Part shown: piece after piece, positions 53,299 to 63,431 of the stretch
Position numbering within the stretch: the stretch's first letter is position 1
Layout: every line of letters starts with the position of its first letter
Source of the DNA: Bradyrhizobium iriomotense
Lineage (GTDB): Bacteria; Pseudomonadota; Alphaproteobacteria; Rhizobiales; Xanthobacteraceae
DNA: 64,000 bases
Reading direction: 5' to 3'
Assembly (NCBI RefSeq): GCF_018130765.1
Contig: NZ_JAFCJZ010000001.1
Span: 124,001 to 188,000, forward strand
Program-made: the position numbers and the translations under genes
Notes under the pieces: generated by a model
What the model saw: only the letters and a program-made list of their open reading frames with translations
Database searches by the model: none
Told to the model about the DNA's origin: nothing

Positions 53299-53883
53299 AT
53301 GTTCAGCATCCGTGAATGTCTCTGTGGCGTGCTGGTTGCCACCGTCGTCGGCGTTGCGACATATCGTGCCATCGCCGCGCCGAAAGCCGCACGGGCCGAT
53401 AAACCATCCGAGGTCGCCACGCGCGGCCAGCGCGAAGCCAAGGACATCAGTTACGGTGATTGGCAGAAGTTCTGCTTCAAGGCCGGCGGCGCGCTGACGC
53501 TGTGCCGGACGACCATCACCGGGACATTCCCGACCGGCCAGATGGCTGTGCGCATCGATCTGATCGAACGCGAGGGCACTCCGACGGCTCGGCTGCAGCT
53601 CTTCGTGCCGGTCGGCATGTACCTGCAGCAACCGGCCAAGCTGTCGGTCGACGGGGGCAGCACCTTCAATGTTCCCTATAGCTGGTGCCTGACCAACGCC
53701 TGCATCGCCGCTGACGTCGCGCCTGCGGGCATCATCAAGGCGATGGAGTCCGGGAAGACGTTGGCGCTCGAGGTCGTCGATTCGAACCTGCTGGCGCTGA
53801 CGACATCGGTGCCGCTCGCGCAGTTCGCTTCGGTCCGCAAGGGCGCACCGACGAAGATGCTGGAGCAGTATGTCGACGAATGA
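53299..53883 (+). CDS. IalB-family (invasion-associated locus B) periplasmic protein
   Basis: A 194-aa protein with a signal peptide (MFSIRECLCGVLVATVVGVATYRAIA). The mature part has the IalB pattern DWQKFCFKAGG...LCRTTITG...AVRIDLIE...RLQLFVPVGMYLQQPAKLSVDGG...WCLTNACIAADV, with four cysteines suited to two disulfides. It is the third gene after the AspT-like transporter. IalB proteins are common in rhizobia; their function in free-living cells is unclear. Confidence 0.88.
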   Translation: MFSIRECLCGVLVATVVGVATYRAIAAPKAARADKPSEVATRGQREAKDISYGDWQKFCFKAGGALTLCRTTITGTFPTGQMAVRIDLIEREGTPTARLQLFVPVGMYLQQPAKLSVDGGSTFNVPYSWCLTNACIAADVAPAGIIKAMESGKTLALEVVDSNLLALTTSVPLAQFASVRKGAPTKMLEQYVDE

Positions 53884-53897
53884 CCGGCGTTTCCGCG

Positions 53898-54260
53898 CTA
53901 AGCCGCAGCCGCACGCGTGACCGACTCGATCAATGACTGCGCCGTGAACGGCTTTGTCAGATAGGCGACGCAACCCGACGCAACCGCGGCATTACGGTTC
54001 ACCGGGCTGTCATTGCCGGTAATGTAGATCACTGGCGCCGTGACGCCCTCCTCCGCCAGCTTGCGGCGCAGATCGAGGCCCGACTTGCCGTCGAGATTGA
54101 TGTCGAGCACGATGCAGATCGCCTTGTCGAAATCGCCGTGATCAAGCAAGTCCTCCGCAGACTCGAACAACGTCACGGCGAATCCGTGCGCGCGCAGCAG
54201 CCTGTTCATGCTGACTCGCATGGATGGATCGTCGTCGACGATGAAGACTGCTTCGCGCAT
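53898..54260 (-). CDS. Single-domain response regulator (receiver only)
   Basis: A 120-aa CheY-like/FixJ-type receiver with acidic pocket D9-D11, phosphoacceptor D53 (IVLDINLDG), Thr in YITGND and Lys in LTKPF. There is no output domain. The start at 54260 (MREAVFIVDDD) is chosen as the receiver's natural beginning; the frame continues upstream without domain content. It lies 157 bp downstream of the FixJ-like gene. In B. japonicum fixLJ and fixK2 are also accompanied by a lone receiver (recalled). Confidence 0.85.
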   Translation of the reverse strand: MREAVFIVDDDPSMRVSMNRLLRAHGFAVTLFESAEDLLDHGDFDKAICIVLDINLDGKSGLDLRRKLAEEGVTAPVIYITGNDSPVNRNAAVASGCVAYLTKPFTAQSLIESVTRAAAA

Positions 54261-54417
54261 CGGCAAGAAGGCGACCTCTGGGACTCGGCACGATGGTGAT
54301 GTGGCGGCTGCAACCAGTACGCGTGCCGCAATCGCATGGCAGCACCGCGTCAATGCGCTTCATATTGTCCTTTAGGGCAGTGACATCACGGGAACTGCAT
54401 TCGGAGAAACGAAACAG

Positions 54418-55044
54418 CTAGCTGCCGTTCGGATCCAGCATTCCAAGCCGCTCCGCGATTGAAACGAGCTCGGCGAGCGAATGAACCTGCATCTTCTCCA
54501 TCACCTGGTGGCGATGCGCTTTCACGGTCCGCTCGGTCGTCCCGAGTTCGTATGCGATTTGCTTGTTGATCTTGCCGCGGACGATGAGATCGAACACCTG
54601 CCGTTCGCGCTGCGTCAGCGTCGCAAGGTGCGCGCGAAATGCTTCGAGCTTGCCGCGATGGCTGCGCGCGGCATCCTGCCTTGCCAGTGCGCGCGCGATC
54701 GCATCGAGCAACAGCTCCGACGAGACCGGCTTGGTCAGGAAATCTTCCGCTCCCGCCTTGATGGCCTGCACGGTCGTGGGCGTGTCGGCGTGCCCCGTCA
54801 GGAATATGATCGGCAACGTCGAGCCCGACGCGATCAGGCGGTTTTGCAGTTCGGGGCCGCTCAAGCCCGGTATGCGCACGTCGAGCAGGATGCATCCCGG
54901 CTGGTCGTCGTCCAGCGCTGCGTCCAGCAGGTCCTGCGCCGATGCGTAGGTTTTGACGTCATAACCGGCGAGCTTCAGCCGGCGCTCGATCGCCGTCCGG
55001 AACGAGGCGTCGTCATCGACCACGTGGACAAGACCGGGCACCAT
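54418..55044 (-). CDS. FixJ-like LuxR-family response regulator
   Basis: A 208-aa two-domain regulator. Receiver: D10-D12 pocket, phosphoacceptor D55 (ILLDVRIPG), FLTGHAD and KPVSSE. The C-terminal LuxR/FixJ HTH is LTQRERQVFDLIVRGKINKQIAYELGTTERTVKAHRHQVMEKM (about 142-185). No kinase is next to it; the sensor kinase at 37537-39414 is the only orphan kinase in the segment. Divergent from the FixK-like gene. Confidence 0.92.
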   Translation of the reverse strand: MVPGLVHVVDDDASFRTAIERRLKLAGYDVKTYASAQDLLDAALDDDQPGCILLDVRIPGLSGPELQNRLIASGSTLPIIFLTGHADTPTTVQAIKAGAEDFLTKPVSSELLLDAIARALARQDAARSHRGKLEAFRAHLATLTQRERQVFDLIVRGKINKQIAYELGTTERTVKAHRHQVMEKMQVHSLAELVSIAERLGMLDPNGS

Positions 55045-55346
55045 TTACCTCGCGTAAAAAACATTAATCAGCAATCTTTAACCGAGGCCGCGTGGTTGCC
55101 AACGGTTCAAAAACCGAAACATCTGCTTCGCAACAAAATACTTTCCGGCCTCCATCGAGGTCTTTCTCAGTCCGCGCAGCGAACGCCCCCCGCTGTCCCT
55201 TGGGACATTGACCCTTGGGACAATGGATTGGAATACCTCGTTAGTCGTAAATCAACCTCGACGGGAGCGCGATTGCGCGGCGCATTTCCGCTGCAAGAGA
55301 TTTTTGTCTCAGAGACCAATTCGACGGCAAGCTGAGGAGCTGGCCC
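55045..55346. promoter_or_regulatory. Divergent regulatory region with tandem dyads
   Basis: About 300 bp between the FixJ-like and FixK-like genes. It contains two dyads in tandem, TGTCCCTTGGGACA (55194-55207, perfect) and TGACCCTTGGGACA (55209-55222, one mismatch), with a 15-bp period, and a further dyad GTCTC-A-GAGAC (55306-55316) close to the FixK-like ATG. No FixK box is seen. These are candidate operators for a local regulator. Confidence 0.55.
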
Positions 55347-56030
55347 ATGTTCGTTCGCATCACCACCGATTCCGCGCTGCGTCCCAACTCTCTTCGCGAC
55401 CTCGGCATGGCAAGCGATTCAAATGCGCTCATCAGTTTAATTGAGTTTTCCTACAAGAAAGGCACCGAGATCTACGGCGAGAAGGAACCCGCCGAATATG
55501 TCTACCAGGTGAAATCCGGCGCGGTGCGGAGCTACAAGCTGTTGTCGGACGGCCGCAGGCAGATCGGCGCGTTTCACCTGACCGGCGACATTTTCGGGCT
55601 GGAGAACGGAAACGAGCATCGTTTCACGGCCGAGGCGATCGTCGACACCACGGTGCGCCTTGTGAGGCGGCAGAGCCTCGAGATCGTGGCCGAGAGCGAT
55701 GCCATGGTTGCCAGGAACCTGCTCAGCATGACCACGAACAATCTCCAGCATGCGGAAGATCACATGCTGCTGCTCGGACGCAAGACCTCGCTGGAGCGGG
55801 TCGCGGCTTTCCTGCTGGAAATGGACAAGAGATTGACCGCCACGGGTGTCATCGCGCTGCCGATGTCGCGGCGCGATATCGCCGACTATCTCGGCCTGAC
55901 GCTGGAAACCGTCTCTCGCGCCCTCTCGCGGCTGCACGAGTTCGGCATCCTCGGCTTCATCGGCAACACGCAGCGCCAGATCGTGCTCCTGGACCGAGAC
56001 CAACTCGCGAGCCTCGATCTTCAGCCCTGA
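55347..56030 (+). CDS. FixK-like Crp/Fnr regulator without cysteines
   Basis: A 227-aa activator. Cyclic-nucleotide-like jelly roll (about 40-125: VKSGAVRSYKLLSDGRRQIGAFHLTGDIFGLE), dimerisation helix, then the HTH (MSRRDIADYLGLTLETVSRALSRLHEFG). The recognition helix ETVSRALSRL is the FixK/Fnr type with E and R that read TTGA half-sites. The protein has no cysteine at all, so it has no 4Fe-4S sensor and also lacks the redox cysteine known in FixK2. GGAG precedes the ATG at 55347. It probably acts on the five boxes of this segment. Confidence 0.92.
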   Translation: MFVRITTDSALRPNSLRDLGMASDSNALISLIEFSYKKGTEIYGEKEPAEYVYQVKSGAVRSYKLLSDGRRQIGAFHLTGDIFGLENGNEHRFTAEAIVDTTVRLVRRQSLEIVAESDAMVARNLLSMTTNNLQHAEDHMLLLGRKTSLERVAAFLLEMDKRLTATGVIALPMSRRDIADYLGLTLETVSRALSRLHEFGILGFIGNTQRQIVLLDRDQLASLDLQP

Positions 56031-56136
56031 GCGACAGGCTCATTGGAAGATGAAGGCGAGCCCGTAAGGGTTGATGATCGCAAGCAGCGCGCAGAAGCCG
56101 AACAGGGAATCCGCGGCCAACCTTGACGACGTGAAG

Positions 56137-56589
56137 TCAAACCTTGTTCCTGCCCGGGAGCCGCGCGATCGCTTCGAGATGCTCGAGCGTCTTGCGCAGG
56201 ACCTCGAACAGGATGGCCGCCGACCAGCCGAACAGCAGGATGCCGTTCATGGCCGTCAAGGGACCGATCAGCCGCCATTGCGGCACCGGCGTGATGTCGC
56301 CATAGCCGAGCGTGGTGTAGTTCACGAAGACGAAATACAGCAGGTCGCTCCCCTCCGGCGCCGCCGTTACGAACCAATAGGTGCAGACCCAGACCAGGAC
56401 CTCCACGGTGTGCGCGACGCTCAGCGCTGCGGCCGTTGCGACCATCACGCCCATCAAATGCAGCCGCGCACTATCGGTCTGCCTCAAGCCGGCCGCTCGC
56501 GCGATCGATACGGCAACGACCGTTGCCAGCGCGTGGATCCCGATATTGATCGCGCTGACCAGTGCGCCGACGAGGACTTGAAGCAGCAT
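56137..56589 (-). CDS. Two-helix potassium-type ion channel protein
   Basis: A 150-aa membrane protein with helices near 5-30, 42-70 and 108-130. The pore loop has the selectivity filter NYTTLGYGDITP (about 90-101), as in K+ channels of the Ion_trans_2 class. No cytoplasmic ligand-binding domain is attached. It lies 25 bp after the AI-2E permease gene, probably in one operon. Confidence 0.86.
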   Translation of the reverse strand: MLLQVLVGALVSAINIGIHALATVVAVSIARAAGLRQTDSARLHLMGVMVATAAALSVAHTVEVLVWVCTYWFVTAAPEGSDLLYFVFVNYTTLGYGDITPVPQWRLIGPLTAMNGILLFGWSAAILFEVLRKTLEHLEAIARLPGRNKV

Positions 56590-56614
56590 CAGGGGTTGCC
56601 CTGGAAGCGTGAAC

Positions 56615-57727
56615 TCATCTTTGGACGGCAGTGGGCATCTCGGACTTGTCCTGTGCCCGCAGCGCTGCGGAACCGTCGATCTTGATCCAGGCCGCAGCGA
56701 GCTCCCAGGCGACCGCCAGAATGATCGGTCCGATGAAGAGGCCGATGATGCCGTGCGCCAATGTGCCGCCGATGACCCCGATCAGGATGACGAGCGTCGG
56801 CGTGCTCAGGCCGCGGCCCATGACCAATGGCTTGAGGATATTGTCGAGCAGACCGACGGCGACGAGGAAGATCGTCAGAGGCACCGCCGTCGTGACGTCC
56901 TTGTCCATCCAGATCCAGATCACCACGGGCACGAGGACGATCGCAGCGCCGATCTGCACGATCGACAGCAGCAGAACGAGGATGGCGAGCAAGCCGGCGC
57001 TCGGAATGCCCGCAAGCTTGAGGCCGATGCCGGCCAGTAGCGCCTGGATGACCGCAACGCCGATCACGCCTTGCGACACCGCCCGGATCGTTGCACCCGC
57101 CAGCGCGAGAAAATGCTCGCTCTGCTCCGGCACGATGCGGAACAGGAACCCGCGGACCGCCTCAACGAGCTGCGGTCCGTACGGGAACAGGAAGCCGGCG
57201 ACGAGCACCGACAACAGGAACTGCAGCGTGCCGACGCCGGCGCTGCCGGCGAACGACAGCATCACCCCCGCCAGCGGCTTCAGATACGGCGCCACCTCGC
57301 GCAGCACGGCGCGAATATTGGTATAGGCCAGCGTCCAGAGATCAAAGAGCTGCGGGCCGATCAGCGGCCAGTCCTTGAGCCATTCCGGCGCCGCCTGGAG
57401 CATGAGATCGCCGGTGCCGATCTGGGTCGCGAGGTCCTTGATGCCTTCGGCCGCGCTCAGCCCGAGCCATGCCGCCGGACCGATGACGATGCCAAGCATC
57501 ATCAGCGTGAGAATGGTCGCGGCCGTCCGGGGCCGGTCGCCAAGGCGTTTGGCGAGCCAGCTGAAGGCGGGATAGAACGCGACCGCAAGCACCGCGCTCC
57601 AGGTCAGGATCGGGACGAAGGGGCGGATGATCAGAAACGTCCATGCGATCAAGAGCGCCAGCAATCCGAGACGGATTACGAGCTGGACAATCTGTTCCGC
57701 GGAGAGAAGCTTGCGAAGCGTGGTCAA
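56615..57727 (-). CDS. AI-2E/PerM-family membrane permease, TTG start
   Basis: A 370-aa protein with about eight membrane segments (VIRLGLLALLIAWTFLIIRPFVPILTWSAVLAVAFY; RPRTAATILTLMMLGIVIGPAAWLGLSA; GLSTPTLVILIGVIGGTLAHGIIGLFIGPIILAVAWEL). Transport substrate unknown. I use the TTG at 57727: GGAAGGA lies upstream, and the FixK box centre is 73 bp before it, like the other units. An ATG at 57808 would place the start on the box itself and is unlikely. It runs into the K+ channel gene. Confidence 0.85.
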   Translation of the reverse strand: MTTLRKLLSAEQIVQLVIRLGLLALLIAWTFLIIRPFVPILTWSAVLAVAFYPAFSWLAKRLGDRPRTAATILTLMMLGIVIGPAAWLGLSAAEGIKDLATQIGTGDLMLQAAPEWLKDWPLIGPQLFDLWTLAYTNIRAVLREVAPYLKPLAGVMLSFAGSAGVGTLQFLLSVLVAGFLFPYGPQLVEAVRGFLFRIVPEQSEHFLALAGATIRAVSQGVIGVAVIQALLAGIGLKLAGIPSAGLLAILVLLLSIVQIGAAIVLVPVVIWIWMDKDVTTAVPLTIFLVAVGLLDNILKPLVMGRGLSTPTLVILIGVIGGTLAHGIIGLFIGPIILAVAWELAAAWIKIDGSAALRAQDKSEMPTAVQR

Positions 57728-57793
57728 GACGACGCCGTCCTTCCGGGAGTGCGGATACCCCAATGGACGTAGCGGCCTCCGCCGCTCGGCATT

Positions 57794-57807
57794 CTTGATC
57801 CAGATCA
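57794..57807. promoter_or_regulatory. FixK/FNR-type box, AI-2E permease operon
   Basis: TTGATCCAGATCAA, a perfect TTGAT-N4-ATCAA dyad, centred 73 bp upstream of the TTG start of the permease. Confidence 0.85.
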
Positions 57808-58030
57808 AGCGGTTGCGCAGGCGCGTCCTTCGTCCCCAATCTCATGCAGCTTGAGCGCGATCATTCCGATCGCGGTACCGGCTGGTCTGCCAGGACATGC
57901 CGCGCGGTCGAAAGTCGCGCTTGGTAAGCAATTGTAAAAATTGCGGAAATTTCGACCCGCGATCCACAGGGGGCAAGCGGATCGGCACTCGCTGGCGGGA
58001 ACGGATTCCCTTGCCCCCGGATTAACCGGA

Positions 58031-58177
58031 ATGGAGAGGTTCTTTCTTGTGACGATGGTCTTGGCCGTGCTGCTGCTGATCGTGGCCGCCGATCTCCTGG
58101 TCAACGGCGTCGGCCTGCAGCCGCCGCCGACGCAGGTCGCCAACGTGCTGCCGGTGCCAGGACGCCCCGTCAGATAA
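58031..58177 (+). CDS. Small membrane protein (48 aa), tentative
   Basis: MERFFLVTMVLAVLLLIVAA is followed by a short Pro/Val-rich tail (QPPPTQVANVLPVPGRPVR). One helix at about residues 4-25 would anchor it. The ribosome site is weak (CCGGA), so the coding call is uncertain, but a hydrophobic helix after an ATG in the only sizeable gap of this area (57728-58344) is suggestive. Function unknown. Confidence 0.45.
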   Translation: MERFFLVTMVLAVLLLIVAADLLVNGVGLQPPPTQVANVLPVPGRPVR

Positions 58178-58292
58178 GTGCGGCAGCGCACCTCGCGGCC
58201 GAATGACAAATTTGCATGGCCCGGCGGAACATTTCGGCCCAATCAGGACTTCTGCTCACCGCGTCAGCCACAACGGCCAGCGCGATCCGGAC

Positions 58293-58325
58293 AGGCTCAG
58301 CTCCCTGTGGTAGGGGGAGCTGAGC
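58293..58325. terminator. Stem-loop after ntrC
   Basis: GGCTCAGCTCCC (58293-58304) pairs perfectly with GGGAGCTGAGCC (58314-58325) over 12 bp with a 9-base loop. It lies 20 bp beyond the ntrC stop codon on the minus strand. No T-run follows, so the type of termination is open, but it marks the end of the dusB-ntrBC transcript. Confidence 0.7.
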
Positions 58326-58344
58326 CACCGCCGGCTGGTGAAGC

Positions 58345-59787
<1,443 letters not shown>

Positions 59788-59796
59788 CGTTAATCC

Positions 59797-60972
59797 TCAT
59801 TTTGCCCCCTGTGACGCAGACGACGGCTTCCCGGCAGAGCCGTCGCGACTGCTTTGATCGGCATGTTTCACCGATGTGGAATACATCGGCATCAGCACGC
59901 GGAAGGTGGTCTTGCGCGGCTGAGATTCGCATTCGATGATGCCCCCGTGATCGCCGACGATCTTGGCGACCAGTGCAAGACCCAGGCCCGAGCCGGTCTG
60001 CTTGGTGGTTACGAAGGGATCGAACAGGTTGGGCAGAAGGTCATCCGGCACGCCTGGCCCATTGTCCCTCACGCAGAATTCGAGCGGCAGGGATACCCGG
60101 GATTTTTGACCGGGGACTGACAGGCGCACGCCGGGGCGGAACGCGGTGGTGAGCTGGATCTCGGCGTCGGGCACGTCGATCAGCGCTTCGGCGGCGTTCT
60201 TCACGAGGTTGAGGAACACCTGGATCAGCTGATCCTGGTTCGCCAGCACCGGCGGCAGCGAGGGATCGTAATCCTCGATAAAGCGGATGTTGCGGGCAAA
60301 GCCCGACTGCGCCAGCCGCTTCACGTGGTCGAGCACCGAATGGATGTTGACGGGGCCGCGCACCACGGGGCGTTCGTCGCCGAACACCTCCATGCGGTCG
60401 ACCAGCGTCACGATGCGGTCGGCCTCGTCGCAGATCAGCCGCGTCAGCATGCGGTCCTCGGACGAGGCCTGCTGCTCCAGCAGCTGCGCCGCGCCGCGAA
60501 TGCCCGAAAGCGGATTCTTGATTTCATGCGCGAGCATTGCTGCTAGCGCTATCACCGAGCGCGCAGCGCTGCGGTGGGTGAGCTGCCGATCCATCTTGTC
60601 GGCGATGGTGCGCTCCTGGAGCATCACCACGATATGGCCGGGGCGCTCGGTGAGCGGTGCCACGTGCAGATCGACCTGGCGGTCGCCGCCCATGCGCGGC
60701 GTGCCGAGATCGACCTTGTATTCGTTGACCGGCGAGTTCGAGGAACGCACCTGATCGATCAGAGCCAGCAAGGGGCTGCCGAACGGCACCAGCTCTTTCA
60801 GCGACTGCCGCTTCAGGAACTGCGTCGAGATCTCGAAAAAGGCCTCGGTCGCGATGTTGGCGGCGACGATCTTGCCGTCCGGCCCGATCATGAGCACGGG
60901 ATTGGGAAGCGCGTCCAGGATCGCATCGCTGTCGGACGGAAGCGGCCGACGATGTTCAGCGGCTGAGCTCAT
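59797..60972 (-). CDS. ntrB: NtrB, nitrogen sensor kinase/phosphatase
   Basis: Cytoplasmic kinase controlled by PII (391 aa). PAS domain (about 20-125: [22 protein letters not shown]), HisKA ([25 protein letters not shown], about 150-175), HATPase ([36 protein letters not shown]). The start at 60972 overlaps the dusB stop by 4 bp and has GGAG nine bases upstream; an ATG 15 bases earlier is a weaker choice. Confidence 0.95.
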   Translation of the reverse strand: MSSAAEHRRPLPSDSDAILDALPNPVLMIGPDGKIVAANIATEAFFEISTQFLKRQSLKELVPFGSPLLALIDQVRSSNSPVNEYKVDLGTPRMGGDRQVDLHVAPLTERPGHIVVMLQERTIADKMDRQLTHRSAARSVIALAAMLAHEIKNPLSGIRGAAQLLEQQASSEDRMLTRLICDEADRIVTLVDRMEVFGDERPVVRGPVNIHSVLDHVKRLAQSGFARNIRFIEDYDPSLPPVLANQDQLIQVFLNLVKNAAEALIDVPDAEIQLTTAFRPGVRLSVPGQKSRVSLPLEFCVRDNGPGVPDDLLPNLFDPFVTTKQTGSGLGLALVAKIVGDHGGIIECESQPRKTTFRVLMPMYSTSVKHADQSSRDGSAGKPSSASQGAK

Positions 60973-62003
60973 GCAGCAGCGCTCCATGCGAAGTCGTCGA
61001 AGGCATCTTGCAGTGAACTGTGCACGAGGCGCGGATCCTCGGAGGTGAGGATCTTCTGGCGCCAGGATTTCAGCTTCTCGGCCGGCGCGCGGCTCGCATC
61101 GGCCGCGACGTCAAGCGCCCAGCCCAGATGCTTGCGCGCATGCCTGAGGCCGACGCGCATTCCATAGAGCGCGCAGACGCCCTCATAGAGCGTGCGGACA
61201 TAATGGAGTTGCCTCTCGAGCGATGGCGTAGCTTCCGCCGCCCCGCCCTTCAGGCGACGGCCGATCTGGCCGGGCAGCCAGGGCTGGCCCTGCGCGCCGC
61301 GGCCGATCATCACGGCATCGGCGCCCGAGGCCTCGAGCGCTGCGCGCGCCTTCTCGTAAGAGGTGATGTCGCCATTGACGATGAGCGGAATCGAGATCGC
61401 CTCGCGCACGGCGCGGATCGCGTTCCAATCGGCATCGCCCTTGTAGAACTGGCAGCGGGTACGGCCGTGAACGGTGACGAGCTTGATGCCGGCGGCTTCG
61501 GCGCGGCGCGCCAGTTCCGGCGCATTGCGGCGGCGGTCGTCCCAGCCGAGCCGCATCTTCAGCGTCACCGGCACCTTCACCGCTGCAATCGTCGCATCGA
61601 TCAGGCTGACGGCGTGGTCGAGATCGCGCATCAAGGCGGAGCCGGACTGGCCGCCTGTGACATGACGGGCCGGACAGCCCATGTTGATATCGATGATGTC
61701 GGCGCCTTCCGCTTCCGCGATCCGGGCACCTTCGGCCATCCAGTGCGTCTCGCAGCCGGCAAGCTGGACCACGTGCGGACCGATTCCCGTCGCTTCGCAG
61801 CGCAACCGCGACATCCGGTGGCCGTTGGCAAGCTCATCGCTCGCGGTCATCTCGGACACGACCAAGCCGGCCCCGAGCTCGGCCACCAACCGCCGAACGG
61901 GCGAGTCAGTCACCCCCGACATCGGTGCCAGGAAGACCGGGGTGGCGACTTCAATATCGCCTATTTTCAACGGCTTAGAGCCGGATACTGCCGGGCCTGT
62001 CAC
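60969..62003 (-). CDS. dusB: DusB/NifR3, tRNA dihydrouridine synthase
   Basis: Flavoenzyme reducing uridine to dihydrouridine in tRNA (344 aa). TIM-barrel motifs: [17 protein letters not shown] (FMN), [11 protein letters not shown] with the catalytic Cys, [34 protein letters not shown] and [11 protein letters not shown]. The start is a GTG at 62003, the only start before the barrel. It leads the nifR3-ntrB-ntrC operon. Between 62004 and 62246 lies the promoter region with ispDF on the other strand. Confidence 0.95.
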   Translation of the reverse strand: MTGPAVSGSKPLKIGDIEVATPVFLAPMSGVTDSPVRRLVAELGAGLVVSEMTASDELANGHRMSRLRCEATGIGPHVVQLAGCETHWMAEGARIAEAEGADIIDINMGCPARHVTGGQSGSALMRDLDHAVSLIDATIAAVKVPVTLKMRLGWDDRRRNAPELARRAEAAGIKLVTVHGRTRCQFYKGDADWNAIRAVREAISIPLIVNGDITSYEKARAALEASGADAVMIGRGAQGQPWLPGQIGRRLKGGAAEATPSLERQLHYVRTLYEGVCALYGMRVGLRHARKHLGWALDVAADASRAPAEKLKSWRQKILTSEDPRLVHSSLQDAFDDFAWSAAA

Positions 62004-62246
62004 AGGGGTCTCGTCAACTCAGCAGCGCCTCATCGCGCTGGCCATGACCTATCTTGCGCACAATTCTTGTGCAGTCAAGCGTCATGCCTACAGTTTAGAC
62101 AGTTCTGCAGATCTTTCAAGTGCAGTGCAGCAAAATGCTGTTTCCCACAATCCGGGGAAACCCCCTTTTTTTGCGGGCCTGCCGTGCTAGAGGCATGCCG
62201 ACAAATCACCCCTGCTCTTTCATTAGCAACTGAGTATTTGAGTCCT

Positions 62247-63428
62247 ATGGCGAAATCACAACGCACCGCTGTCGTCCTCGTGGCGGCCGGACGCGGCCTG
62301 CGCGCCGGCGCCGGCGGGCCGAAGCAATATCGCGAGATCGGCGGCGTGCCTGTGATCTATCGTGCCATGGAAGCCTTCAGCCGCCATCCCGATGTGTTCG
62401 CAGTGCAGCCGGTGGTGAACCCCGACGACAGCGCCATGTTCACGGCAGCGGTCGCAGGATTGAAACACGAGGCGCCGACCGATGGCGGCGCCACCCGGCA
62501 GGCCTCGGTGCTCGCCGGTCTCGAAGCGCTGGCCAAGCACAAGCCGGACATCGTCCTGATCCACGACGCTGCGCGCCCGTTCGTCTCTGAAGGCGTGATC
62601 TCGCGCGCGATCGAGGCGGCGAGCCGCACCGGTGCTGCGATTCCCACCGTTGCGGTCACCGACACCATCAAGCTCACCGGCGAGAGCGGCAATGTCGAGG
62701 ACACGCCGGACCGGTCGCGCCTGCGGATCGCGCAGACGCCGCAATCCTTTCGTTTCGATGTCATCCTCGAGGCGCATCGTCGCGCGGCGAAGGACGGACG
62801 CTCCGATTTCACCGACGATGCCGCGATTGCCGAATGGGCGGGATTGACGGTTGCAACCTTTGAAGGCGATGTTGCCAATATGAAGCTCACCACTCCCGAA
62901 GACTTCGTGCGCGAGGAAGCGCGCCTGGCGGCCCAGCTCGGCGACATCAGGACCGGCACCGGCTATGACGTGCACGCCTTCGGCGAAGGCGACCATGTCA
63001 TGATCTGCGGCGTGCGCGTCCCGCACAGCAAGGGTTTCCTGGCGCATTCAGACGGCGATGTCGGCCTGCATGCGCTGGTCGATGCCATCCTTGGCGCATT
63101 GGCCGACGGCGACATCGGCTCGCACTTCCCGCCGAGCGACGCCAAGTGGAAGGGCGCCTCCTCCGACCAGTTCCTGAAATACGCCATCGAGCGCGTCACG
63201 GCGCGCGGCGGCCGTGTCGCCAACCTCGAGGTCACGCTGATCTGCGAGCGGCCGAAGATCGGTCCCTTGCGCGACACCATGCGCGCGCGCATCGCCGAGA
63301 TCTCAGGCGTCGACATCTCGCGCGTCGCGGTGAAGGCGACCACCAGCGAGCGGCTCGGCTTCACCGGCCGCGAGGAAGGCATCGCAGCCACCGCGAGCGC
63401 CACCATCCGTCTTCCCTGGAGCGCCTAG
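62247..63428 (+). CDS. ispDF: IspDF, bifunctional MEP-pathway enzyme
   Basis: Fused 2-C-methyl-D-erythritol 4-phosphate cytidylyltransferase (IspD, about residues 1-225) and MECDP synthase (IspF, about 233-393). Isp[25 protein letters not shown] and [14 protein letters not shown]. Isp[21 protein letters not shown] with the metal D and [26 protein letters not shown], and [19 protein letters not shown]. The fusion is common in alphaproteobacteria. The start at 62247 (MAKSQRT) is used although the frame is open upstream across dusB. Confidence 0.96.
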   Translation: MAKSQRTAVVLVAAGRGLRAGAGGPKQYREIGGVPVIYRAMEAFSRHPDVFAVQPVVNPDDSAMFTAAVAGLKHEAPTDGGATRQASVLAGLEALAKHKPDIVLIHDAARPFVSEGVISRAIEAASRTGAAIPTVAVTDTIKLTGESGNVEDTPDRSRLRIAQTPQSFRFDVILEAHRRAAKDGRSDFTDDAAIAEWAGLTVATFEGDVANMKLTTPEDFVREEARLAAQLGDIRTGTGYDVHAFGEGDHVMICGVRVPHSKGFLAHSDGDVGLHALVDAILGALADGDIGSHFPPSDAKWKGASSDQFLKYAIERVTARGGRVANLEVTLICERPKIGPLRDTMRARIAEISGVDISRVAVKATTSERLGFTGREEGIAATASATIRLPWSA

Positions 63429-63431
63429 GTC

